Assembly (NCBI GenBank): GCA_005777235.1
Contig: SXND01000051.1
Location: 1-40,448, forward strand
DNA from: Pseudomonadota bacterium
GTDB taxonomy: Bacteria; Tectomicrobia; Entotheonellia; Entotheonellales; Entotheonellaceae
Direction of reading: 5' to 3'
Length of the DNA: 40,448 nucleotides
Shown one piece after another: positions 26,358-34,471 of the stretch. Both the position numbers and the translations under genes were made by a program. Under the pieces are notes generated by a model. The model saw only the letters and a program-made list of their open reading frames with translations, was not told where the DNA came from and made no database searches. The number at the start of each line of letters is the position of its first letter. The stretch's first letter is position 1.

Positions 26358-27337
26358 TGCGCCTGTGCCTCCCACAGCCAGCAGCGGGTATAGTGATTCT
26401 CGCCTACCTGAATTTCAGGAGGAACCTCACGACGGCAGCGGTCCTCAGCTTTCGGACAACGTGGATGGAACGGACAACCCGACGGCGGATTGGCGAGATC
26501 GGGCGGTTGTCCCTCGATACTCCAGAGGCGCTTGCTACGGTCAGTCAAGCGTGGGATGGCGTTGAGTAACGCCTCCGTATAGGGATGCTTCGGGTGGTTA
26601 AAAATCTCCCGTACCGGGGCACGCTCCACCATCTTGCCGGCATACATGACGGCGACATTGTCGCACATCTTGGCAATAATGCCGATATTGTGCGTAATGA
26701 ACACCATGGCCAGACGACTCTCTTGCTGAATGTCCTTCAGGAGATTGAGATACTGCGCCTGAATCGTCACGTCCAGGCTGGTGGTGGGCTCATCGGCAAT
26801 GAGCAGGCGTGGTTCGCAAGAGATGCCGATGGCCCCAACGATACGCTGGCGCATACCACCGCTCATCTGGTGTGGATACTCACGCAGACGCACTTCCGGT
26901 GAGGGGATACGCACGCCCCGCAAGAGTTCTTTAATGCGCTCAAGCAGTACCTTGCCGCGCATATGGCGATGAATACGCAGGGGCTCAGCGATCTGCTCCC
27001 CGATGGTAAACAGCGGATTGAGCGACATCATCGGATCCTGCAAGATCATGGTGATCTGACTGCCACGGATCGCCCGCATTTCCTTCTCGGTTTTGGTGAC
27101 GAGATCTTCCCCCTGGAACAAGATCTGGCCGCCGACAATACGCGCCGCCGCCGGTAACAAACGTAACAGCGACATGGAGGTGACCGTTTTGCCGCTGCCC
27201 GATTCCCCGACCACCCCGAGCGTCTCGCCTTCGTTGATCGTGAACGTCACCCCATCGACGGCCTTGACCACGCGTGTCCCCTGCGCGGAGACAAAATAGG
27301 TCTGGAGTTGTTTAACTTCAAGTACTGGTTGGGCCAT
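26354..27337 (-). CDS. Peptide-type ABC transporter ATPase (OppD/DppD)
   Basis: The 327-residue partner ATPase has Walker A GESGSGKT, signature MSGGMRQRIVGAIG, Walker B LLIADEPTTSLDVT and C-terminal GQPPDLANPPSGCPFHPRCPKAEDRC, the OppD-type iron-sulfur or peptide-specific tail. AAGAGG precedes the ATG, nine bases after the permease gene. Confidence 0.92.
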   Translation of the reverse strand: MAQPVLEVKQLQTYFVSAQGTRVVKAVDGVTFTINEGETLGVVGESGSGKTVTSMSLLRLLPAAARIVGGQILFQGEDLVTKTEKEMRAIRGSQITMILQDPMMSLNPLFTIGEQIAEPLRIHRHMRGKVLLERIKELLRGVRIPSPEVRLREYPHQMSGGMRQRIVGAIGISCEPRLLIADEPTTSLDVTIQAQYLNLLKDIQQESRLAMVFITHNIGIIAKMCDNVAVMYAGKMVERAPVREIFNHPKHPYTEALLNAIPRLTDRSKRLWSIEGQPPDLANPPSGCPFHPRCPKAEDRCRREVPPEIQVGENHYTRCWLWEAQAQ

Positions 27338-27346
27338 TATTGCCTC

Positions 27347-28285
27347 TTACAGTTGTCGTAACTGCGGATCAGACCACACCCGGAACCAGTCCCCCAGGGA
27401 ACTAGCCGCAAGGACCACAAGCATAATACTCAAGCCTGGAAACACACTCAGCCACCAGGAGCCCGTCATCAGACCAGCCCGCCCGTCATTGAGCATAACC
27501 CCCCAGGCGGGCTGCGGCGAGGGCACGCCGACCCCGAGAAAACTCAGCGTCGCTTCGGCGATGACCACAACCCCAAGCTGTAAGGTGGCGAGTACCACGG
27601 CGCTATTGGCGATGTTCGGCAAGAGATGCGTCCACATAATGCGCAACTGACTGCAGCCGGCCACGACCGCCAGGCGCACGTAGTCACGCTCTTTCAGACT
27701 CAAAACTTCCCCACGAATCACCCGTGCATAGCGCGTCCAGTACACCACCCCCAGGATAATGACGATATTCCATTCGTTGGGCTTGACCACGGCGGCCAGC
27801 AGAATCGCAAAGGTGACTGGCGGTAGCGCCAGCCAGGAGTCGGTGATGCGCATGACCACTTGATCGACCCAGCCGCCGATATAGCCCGAGAGAATGCCGA
27901 GGGAGGTGCCAATGATGCCTGACACAATGACCGCGGCGACCGCCACCTTGAGGGAAATGCGTGAGCCGTAGATGAGCCGTGTCAGGATGTCGCGGCCCTG
28001 CTGATCAGTGCCGAGGATAAACTGCGACTTGCCGCGTGCCTGCCACATGGGCGGCAGGTATTTATTGCGCAATTCCCCGACTTCCGGGGTGTAACGACTG
28101 GTGCCGTTGTAGGGATAGGGCGCCAAAAAATCGGCGAATACGGCCACAAATACCAACGTGCCCAGAATGCCCAACGCGATCATTGGGCCTCCGAGCATCT
28201 TGCTACTTATCCGCCGCCACCAGGACAGCGCCGCAGGTTGGCTGAGAAAGGCCTCAGGAGATGCAATGGCGTGACTAGTTTCCAT
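27347..28285 (-). CDS. Peptide-type ABC permease (OppC/DppC)
   Basis: I use the ATG at 28285, inside the end of the dppB-like gene (11-base overlap), giving 312 residues. A cytoplasmic N-terminus is followed by the first helix (MIALGILGTLVFVAVFADFLAPYP). The DppC landmark FILGTDQQGRDILTRLIYGSRISLKV comes next, then the EAA loop with EVLSLKERDYVRLAVVAGCSQLRIMWTHLLPN. It pairs with the DppB-like permease. Confidence 0.9.
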   Translation of the reverse strand: METSHAIASPEAFLSQPAALSWWRRISSKMLGGPMIALGILGTLVFVAVFADFLAPYPYNGTSRYTPEVGELRNKYLPPMWQARGKSQFILGTDQQGRDILTRLIYGSRISLKVAVAAVIVSGIIGTSLGILSGYIGGWVDQVVMRITDSWLALPPVTFAILLAAVVKPNEWNIVIILGVVYWTRYARVIRGEVLSLKERDYVRLAVVAGCSQLRIMWTHLLPNIANSAVVLATLQLGVVVIAEATLSFLGVGVPSPQPAWGVMLNDGRAGLMTGSWWLSVFPGLSIMLVVLAASSLGDWFRVWSDPQLRQL

Positions 28286-29195
28286 AACGAATCCTCGGAT
28301 CAATGTAGGCGTATAAGATATCCACCATCAAGTTGACCATAATAATCATCACCCCACCGAGAATCACCGTGGTCTGGACTACCGGGAAATCGCGTGACGA
28401 GACGCCTTCGTAGAGCAGGCGGCCAATCCCCGGCCAGGCAAAGATCGATTCGACCACCACGGCCCCGTTCATAATCAAGGCGAAATTGATGCAGGCAAAC
28501 GTCAGCACCGGAATGATGGCGTTTTTGAAAGCATGCTTGAGAATCACCAGACTCTCTGGCAATCCCTTAATGCGCGCCAGCTTGACGTATTCACTCCCCA
28601 GCACCTCGAGCATGGCTGAGCGCGCCAGGCGCATGTTCGCTGCGGTAAACACCCACCCCAGGGCCACGGAGGGCATGATGAGATGCTTGATCGTCCCCGA
28701 ACCCTGGACGGGGAGCCATTGCAGGTTGACTGCGAAGATGAGCATGAACATGATGCCGACCCAAAAGCTTGGCATGGCCAGGCCCAGGTTCGCAAAAATG
28801 TTGCCAAAGCTATCCAGCCAGGTATTGACCCGCACGGCGGAAAAAATCCCGATAGGAATGCCGAGGATGACCGAGACTATCATGGCGGCCCCGGCGAGCT
28901 GGATCGAGGCGGGGAGGCGCTGCAGATATAACTCAAAAACCGGCACGCGATACATGAAGGATTTGCCAAAATCGCCCCGGACGATCTTGGAGAGAAAGAC
29001 GAAATACTGCTCAATATAGGTACGATCAAGCCCTAACTCCACCCGTAGGGCTTGTAAATCCTCCTCTTTCGCACCCGGGTCGGCCATCAGAATGACCGGA
29101 TCACCCGTAATACGCACCATCGTAAAGATGGTCACACTCAGGAGCATCAGCGAGATAAAGGCGTAAAACAGCCGTGTCAGAATATAGCGATGCAT
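28275..29195 (-). CDS. Peptide-type ABC permease (OppB/DppB)
   Basis: The 306-residue inner-membrane protein has the typical start MHRYILTRLFYAFISLMLLSV and the periplasmic stretch DPVILMADPGAKEEDLQALRVELGLD. The GDFGKSFMYRVPV motif is present, as is the EAA loop with EVLGSEYVKLARIKGLPESLVILKHAFKNAIIPVLT. GGAGAAAGG lies before the ATG, 35 bases after the nearest binding-protein gene. Confidence 0.9.
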   Translation of the reverse strand: MHRYILTRLFYAFISLMLLSVTIFTMVRITGDPVILMADPGAKEEDLQALRVELGLDRTYIEQYFVFLSKIVRGDFGKSFMYRVPVFELYLQRLPASIQLAGAAMIVSVILGIPIGIFSAVRVNTWLDSFGNIFANLGLAMPSFWVGIMFMLIFAVNLQWLPVQGSGTIKHLIMPSVALGWVFTAANMRLARSAMLEVLGSEYVKLARIKGLPESLVILKHAFKNAIIPVLTFACINFALIMNGAVVVESIFAWPGIGRLLYEGVSSRDFPVVQTTVILGGVMIIMVNLMVDILYAYIDPRIRYGN

Positions 29196-29230
29196 AACAT
29201 ATCCTTTCTCCTCCTCGTCGGATGCGGTTA

Positions 29231-30808
29231 CTAGGTCTTTAACTGCATATCTTCGTATGGCCCTGCATAGGGGAAATACGGAATCGCCCCGAACTGGGAT
29301 GCGGCCACCCGTGCTCCAGAAGCACAGATGAATGCTGGCTCGAACAGGGGCAGAAAAATGGCCTTGTCGTGCATCAGACGTTGGATCTCATGCAGCATGG
29401 TCTGGCGCTTGGCGCGATCCCTCTCCTTCGCTTGTTGTTTGAACAGGGTGTCAATCTCGGGGTACCCGCCGTAGGCGTAGCTGCCTCCCGTGACGACAAA
29501 GGCTTCGATCCGGGTCGCCGCATTCCCCGCCGCGCCACTGGCGCCCACAATGAGATTCGAGAGCTTTCTCTCACGCCAGGAGGTGAAAAACGTGGCCCGT
29601 TCCACGGTACGCAACTTCGCCTTAATGCCCACCGCACTCAGATAATTCGCCACCCCCTCGGCATAGGGGAAAAAGGGTGGGTTGGGGGTAATATCCCCGG
29701 CATCAAAGCCACTCGGATAGCCTGCTTCTTTCAGTAGCTGCTTGGCTTTGGCAGGATCGTAGGGATACGCTTCCATCGACAGGGCATAGTCAAACTGGCT
29801 CGGGATAGTCGTGCCGGTGATCTTCGACAGCCCCAGGGTTTCTGCCTCGTTAATGGCCTGTTTGTCGACGGCATAATTCGCTGCCAGGCGCACCCTGGGG
29901 TCATGCCAGGGGGACTTGGGATTCCACTGATCGGCAAAGTAGACGAACCACACCGCGGCGGGATACACGGGCTCGAGCTTGAGCGACGTGTCGCGTTGCA
30001 CTTCCTCGGCCAGGGCACCACCCAGGCCAAAGATGATATCAGCTTCCTGGCGCTTGAGCATGGCCACACGAGTGGTTTCCTCGGGCACGCCGGTGAACAC
30101 CAGCCGTTTCACGTGCGGGACTTTGCGCCAGTACTTGTCGTTGGCCTCGAAGACGGCGCCAATGCCGGGCTCCTGGCTGACAAATTTATAGGGGCCGGCA
30201 CCAATGGGGTGTTGCTTAAAGGCGTCGGCGCCCACCTTCTCAACGTATTTCTTGGGGACAATCCACGCTGCTCCCGTCGCCGGGGTGCCGTAGAAGGTCA
30301 TAAAATCCGGCCAGGGTTCATGCAGATGAAAGCGGATGCGCCGTGGGTCGACAATCTCGACATCCCGCACGCGTTCCTTAAACTCGCTAGCGGACGTGCC
30401 TTTGTAGCGCAGGAAGCTGAATTGCACGTCTTCGGTAGTGAGAGGGTCGCCATTGTGGAAGGTGACACCAGCGCGGAGGAGGAAGTCGTAGGTGAGGCCG
30501 TCGGGACTCTCGGACCAGGATTCGGCTAGGCTCGGCGTGAAGGCATTGCCAGGCATGGGTTTTACCATGGCATCGTGGACGGCGTACAACAACATGAACG
30601 GCGTGATAATGCCCGGGGTCTCGGCAGGGTCAAACCACGCGGGGGACAAGGTGACGTGCACCCCGATGGTCAACTGCCCGCTCGGCTGGGCTGCGGCGTG
30701 CGCCACACGCCAGGGCCAGAGCGTGAGACCCGCGGCGCCACCAAGCGTCCCGCGCAGGAGCTGGCGTCGCGTATAAGCACTTCCCCCAGACGGGGGTGTA
30801 TGTGTCAT
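29231..30808 (-). CDS. Peptide-type ABC substrate-binding protein, paralog 1
   Basis: The 525-residue family-5 solute-binding protein starts after AGAGGAAGC. A Tat signal (YTRRQLLRGTLGGAAGLTLW) leads to cleavage after VAHA. The mature domain begins QLTIGVHVTLSPAWFDPAETPGIITPFMLLYAVHDAMVK (here spaced over two segments), with the family block LAESWSESPDGLTYDFLLRAGVTFHNGDPLT. The family binds peptides, nickel, sugars or opines. This copy, the one nearest the permeases, is the most diverged of the four. Confidence 0.88.
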   Translation of the reverse strand: MTHTPPSGGSAYTRRQLLRGTLGGAAGLTLWPWRVAHAAAQPSGQLTIGVHVTLSPAWFDPAETPGIITPFMLLYAVHDAMVKPMPGNAFTPSLAESWSESPDGLTYDFLLRAGVTFHNGDPLTTEDVQFSFLRYKGTSASEFKERVRDVEIVDPRRIRFHLHEPWPDFMTFYGTPATGAAWIVPKKYVEKVGADAFKQHPIGAGPYKFVSQEPGIGAVFEANDKYWRKVPHVKRLVFTGVPEETTRVAMLKRQEADIIFGLGGALAEEVQRDTSLKLEPVYPAAVWFVYFADQWNPKSPWHDPRVRLAANYAVDKQAINEAETLGLSKITGTTIPSQFDYALSMEAYPYDPAKAKQLLKEAGYPSGFDAGDITPNPPFFPYAEGVANYLSAVGIKAKLRTVERATFFTSWRERKLSNLIVGASGAAGNAATRIEAFVVTGGSYAYGGYPEIDTLFKQQAKERDRAKRQTMLHEIQRLMHDKAIFLPLFEPAFICASGARVAASQFGAIPYFPYAGPYEDMQLKT

Positions 30809-30850
30809 AGGATGCTTCCTCTCTATGTACAGCACTGGCCCACTCTGGGA

Positions 30851-30876
30851 GCTCCGCGTTCGAGGGAACGCGGAGC
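30851..30876. repeat. Intergenic hairpin between binding-protein paralogs 2 and 1
   Basis: GCTCCGCGTT and AACGCGGAGC form a perfect 10-bp stem with a CGAGGG loop, followed by GTGGGC. A related hairpin lies in the spacer before paralog 2 (32738-32761). In a polycistronic mRNA it could attenuate transcription or protect upstream message. Confidence 0.5.
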
Positions 30877-30889
30877 GTGGGCGCATCGT

Positions 30890-32476
30890 TTAGGCTTTGA
30901 GCCGGACGTCTTCATAAGGCGCCGAGTAGATGTGCCCAGGAATCAGCCCCAAGCCTGACACCGCCACCCGTGGGCCAGTGACACACAGGAAGCCCAACTG
31001 CCACATCGGCAGCAGTAACGCGTCGTCATACACCTTCTGTTGAATCTTGTGCAGTAACTGCTCACGCTTCGTACGGTCGCGTTCGCGGGACTGCTGCGCG
31101 AACCACTGATCGATTTCAGGATCTTTGAGGTACGACTGGGCGCCTTTACTGTGCATAAAGGCTTCGATGCGTGTCGCGGCGTTGCCGGGGGCCCCGCTGC
31201 CTACACGAGTCAGGTTTTTCACCTTTTTGTCACGCAGGGCGGCTTGCATGGCGGCCCGTTCGAGCGGCTGCACCTTGGCTCGGATCCCCACCGCCCCCAG
31301 ATCATTCACCACGCCCTCAATGACGCTGGCATACACGGCATCACACGTGTACTCTCCAGCATCAAAGCCGTTGGGATGACCGGCCTCTTTGAGCAAGGCT
31401 TTCGCCTTGTTGGGATCGTAGGCGTAGGGCTCCAACGGCAGAGCAAAGTCATATGTCAAGGGAACAATTCCGCCCATGAGCTTGGAATGGCCTAGCGTCT
31501 CCGACTCGTTGATGGCCTGACGATTCACGGCGTGATTTGCGGCCAACCGGACGCGCTTATCATGCCAGGGGGACTTCGGATCATACATGTCAAGAAAATT
31601 AGCCCACTCGGTACCAGCCAGTGTCGGCTCCAACTTCAGGGTCTTATCGCGCTGCACCTCTTCCGCCAGCGTACTATAGATGGCGTAGGTGACGTCGGCT
31701 TCTTGTTGTTTGAGCATGGCCAGCCGTGTCGTGGGTTCCGGCACACTCCTGAACACCAGACGCTTCATCGCCGGCATCTTGCGCCAGAAGCCGGTGAAGG
31801 CTTCCACTTCGAGTTCGAGGCCAGGCTTGTAATTCACGAAGCGATACGGTCCGAGGCCCACAGGGGCATTCTTAAATTCGTCGTTGCTAATCTTCTCGGT
31901 GTAGTTCTTCGGGACGATCCAGCCTGCCCCAGTGGCCGGCGTGGCGTAAAACGTCAGAAAATCCGGCCAGGGCTCATGCAGCACAAAACGCACGTGGTGC
32001 GGCGTGATAATCTCAACGGCCTTGACCTGTTTTTTGAGTTCTGCCGCACTGGTGCCTTTGTAGCGCTGAAAGCTAAACTTGACGTCTTCGGCGCTAAAGG
32101 CATCGCCATTGTGGAACTTGACGCCCTGGCGCAGCTCGAAATCGTAACGCAATCCATCTTCGCTCTCGGTCCACTTGGTCGCCAGGCAGGGCGACATCTG
32201 GCCGTCCGGCATGGGTTTCACCAGCGCGTCATGCAAGGCATAGAGAAACATGAAGGGAGTGATGAGTCCTGGAGTTTCCGCCGGGTCAAACCAGGTCGGG
32301 GCAATTGTGACGTGCATAGCCCAGGTCATCTGTCCGGTGGGTTCGCCTTTCTGGGCCATGGCGCGGTGCCGGGACGGCCACCCCTGCCAGGCGGCCAACC
32401 CGGCGACGCCACTGAGCGTGCTCTGGAGCACACGACGACGGGACCAGACACTCTGTACATGCACTTCAGACGCCAT
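30890..32476 (-). CDS. Peptide-type ABC substrate-binding protein, paralog 2
   Basis: 528 residues from the ATG at 32476, eight bases after AGGAGG. The Tat signal (SVWSRRRVLQSTLSGVAGLAAW) precedes a family-5 domain with WFDPAETPGLITPFMFLYALHDAL, then LATKWTESEDGLRYDFELRQG and YDPKSPWHDKRVRLAANHAVNRQA. It has the same length and nearly the same sequence as paralog 3 for most of its course, so the two come from a recent duplication. Exported folded to the periplasm, it would deliver ligand to the shared B/C permeases. Confidence 0.9.
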   Translation of the reverse strand: MASEVHVQSVWSRRRVLQSTLSGVAGLAAWQGWPSRHRAMAQKGEPTGQMTWAMHVTIAPTWFDPAETPGLITPFMFLYALHDALVKPMPDGQMSPCLATKWTESEDGLRYDFELRQGVKFHNGDAFSAEDVKFSFQRYKGTSAAELKKQVKAVEIITPHHVRFVLHEPWPDFLTFYATPATGAGWIVPKNYTEKISNDEFKNAPVGLGPYRFVNYKPGLELEVEAFTGFWRKMPAMKRLVFRSVPEPTTRLAMLKQQEADVTYAIYSTLAEEVQRDKTLKLEPTLAGTEWANFLDMYDPKSPWHDKRVRLAANHAVNRQAINESETLGHSKLMGGIVPLTYDFALPLEPYAYDPNKAKALLKEAGHPNGFDAGEYTCDAVYASVIEGVVNDLGAVGIRAKVQPLERAAMQAALRDKKVKNLTRVGSGAPGNAATRIEAFMHSKGAQSYLKDPEIDQWFAQQSRERDRTKREQLLHKIQQKVYDDALLLPMWQLGFLCVTGPRVAVSGLGLIPGHIYSAPYEDVRLKA

Positions 32477-32623
32477 CAATCTTGCCTCCTTGAGGATGCG
32501 CCCCATAAGTCATGGGGCTCACGCGCTGCCGACACGCAGCATAATCCATGCACGCCAGGTGCTTCAACGTGCGCTCTTGCTCAGACATGACGAGTGCCTC
32601 AACCGAGTTCATTCGAGAAGTAT

Positions 32624-32684
32624 CCTGGGAGCGCCACGCGCCAGCGTGGCTGCCGGAGCCGGGTTGGAGCCCGGCGATCCCAGG
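32624..32684. repeat. Three-way-junction palindrome in spacer between paralogs 3 and 2
   Basis: An outer 7-bp stem (CCTGGGA 32624-32630 with TCCCAGG 32678-32684) encloses two hairpins: GCCACGC-GCCA-GCGTGGC (32633-32650) and GCCGGG-TTGGAG-CCCGGC (32658-32675). The fold is possible on either strand. The surrounding 299-base spacer (32477-32775) has no gene. Confidence 0.5.
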
Positions 32685-32737
32685 GGGCAGCAACTGGTAC
32701 AACAGCTCGGTGAAGGCACTAGGCCCACCGCTGCGGT

Positions 32738-32761
32738 CTCCGCGCTCTGGAGCACGCGGAG
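32738..32761. repeat. Intergenic hairpin downstream of paralog 3
   Basis: CTCCGCG and CGCGGAG pair around an inner CTC-TG-GAG with a two-base bulge, followed by CGTGGGC exactly as in the hairpin at 30851. It is close to the stop codon of paralog 3. Confidence 0.45.
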
Positions 32762-32775
32762 CGTGGGCACGGCAT

Positions 32776-34362
32776 TTACATTTTTAACTGCACATCTTCA
32801 TAGGGCGCTGAGTAGATATAATCCTGGATCAGTCCTAAGCCTGAGACCGCCACCCGTGGCCCGGTGACACACAGGAAGCCCAGTTGCCATACCGGCAGGA
32901 AGTAGGCGTCGTCATACGTCTTCTGTTGAATCTTATGCAGCCACTCCTGACGCTTCGCGCGGTTGCGTTCGCGTGACTGCTGCTCGAACCACTGATCAAT
33001 GTCGGGATCCTTGATGAACGACTGTACCCCTTTGCTGTGCATAAACGCTTCCACACGCGTCGCCGCGTTCCCGGGGGCACCGCTGCCCATCAGGGTCAGA
33101 TTTTTCACCTTTTTTTCTCGCTGGGCGGCTTGCATGGCGGCCCGTTCAAGCGGCTGCACTTTGACCCGAATCCCCACCGCTCCCAGATCGTTCACCACGC
33201 CCTCGATGACGCTGGCATACACGGCATCAGACGAGAACTCCCCGGCATCAAAACCATTCGCATACCCCGCCTCTTTGAGTAAGGCTTTCGCCTTGTTGGG
33301 ATCGTAGGCATACGGCTCAAACGACAGGGCAAAGTCATATGACGGTGGGATAATCCCCCCAACCAGCTTCGAATAGCCCAGGGTCTCCGACTCGTTGATG
33401 GCCTGGCGATTGATGGCGTGATTCGCCGCCAGCCGCACCCGCTTGTCATGCCAGGGGGACTTGGGATCATACATATCGACGAAGGCGCCCCACTGGATAC
33501 CGGCCAGCGTGGGTTCCAACTTCAGGGTCTTATCGCGTCGCACTTCTTCCCCAAGCGTACTATAGATGGCGTAGGTGACGTCGGCTTCCTGCTGTTTGAG
33601 CATCGCCAGGCGCGTCGTAGGTTCCGGCACACTCTTGAACACCAGGCGCTTCACCGAGGGCGTCTTCCGCCAATAGCCGGTGTGGGCTTCCAGCACGAGT
33701 TCCACGCCGGGGTTATAACTCACAAAGCGATACGGTCCCAGGCCCACGGGGTTAGTTTTGAAGTCGTCGTTGCCGATCTTCTCCGTATAGTTCTTCGGGA
33801 CAATCCAGCCTGCGGCAGTGGCCGGGGTGGCGTAGAAGGTCAAAAAATCCGGCCAGGGCTCATGCAAGGTAAAACGGATGTGGTGCGGATTGACAATCTC
33901 GATGGCCTTGACCTGTTTCTTGAGTTCCAAGCCACCGGCCCCTTTGTAGCGCTCGAAGCTAAACTTGACATCTGCTGCGGTAAAGGCATCGCCATTGTGG
34001 AACTTCACCCCCTGGCGCAGCTCGAAATTGTAGGTCAGGCCATCTTCGCTCTCGCTCCATTTGGTCGCCAGGCAGGGGGACATCTGCCCGTCGGGCATGG
34101 GTTTCACCAGCGCGTCATGCAGGGCACGCAGGCATATATAAGGTGTTTGCAGCGCCCCGGTCTCCCCTGGATCAAACCAGGTCGGGGCCAGGGTGATATG
34201 CATGGCCCACGTCATCTGCCCAGTGGGGTTGCCTTTCTGGGCCATGGCGAGGTGCTGGGTTGGCCACCCGTGCCAGGCGGCCCACCCGGCGACGCCACTG
34301 AGCGTGCTCTGCAGTATACGACGACGGGACCAGACGCTCGGTGCATGAACTTCAGACGCCAT
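32776..34362 (-). CDS. Peptide-type ABC substrate-binding protein, paralog 3
   Basis: 528 residues, same ribosome site (AGGAGG) and same start context as paralog 2. The Tat signal is SVWSRRRILQSTLSGVAGWAAW. Most of the protein tracks paralog 2, but the block after WFDP reads GETGALQTPYICLRALHDAL, whereas the other three copies share AETPG-I/L-ITPFM-LYA-HDA. The change is confined to about 16 residues with conserved flanks, suggesting altered ligand contact or domain surface. The C-terminus ends YSAPYEDVQLKM like its siblings. Confidence 0.9.
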   Translation of the reverse strand: MASEVHAPSVWSRRRILQSTLSGVAGWAAWHGWPTQHLAMAQKGNPTGQMTWAMHITLAPTWFDPGETGALQTPYICLRALHDALVKPMPDGQMSPCLATKWSESEDGLTYNFELRQGVKFHNGDAFTAADVKFSFERYKGAGGLELKKQVKAIEIVNPHHIRFTLHEPWPDFLTFYATPATAAGWIVPKNYTEKIGNDDFKTNPVGLGPYRFVSYNPGVELVLEAHTGYWRKTPSVKRLVFKSVPEPTTRLAMLKQQEADVTYAIYSTLGEEVRRDKTLKLEPTLAGIQWGAFVDMYDPKSPWHDKRVRLAANHAINRQAINESETLGYSKLVGGIIPPSYDFALSFEPYAYDPNKAKALLKEAGYANGFDAGEFSSDAVYASVIEGVVNDLGAVGIRVKVQPLERAAMQAAQREKKVKNLTLMGSGAPGNAATRVEAFMHSKGVQSFIKDPDIDQWFEQQSRERNRAKRQEWLHKIQQKTYDDAYFLPVWQLGFLCVTGPRVAVSGLGLIQDYIYSAPYEDVQLKM

Positions 34363-34471
34363 CACTCTTGCCTCCTTGAGGATGTGCACCACGGGTCAGT
34401 GGACAGTGCTCTGCATACAAGTAGCGCGATGCATATCAGATGAGCGCATGTCGTAGCAACTATCGAAGTAC

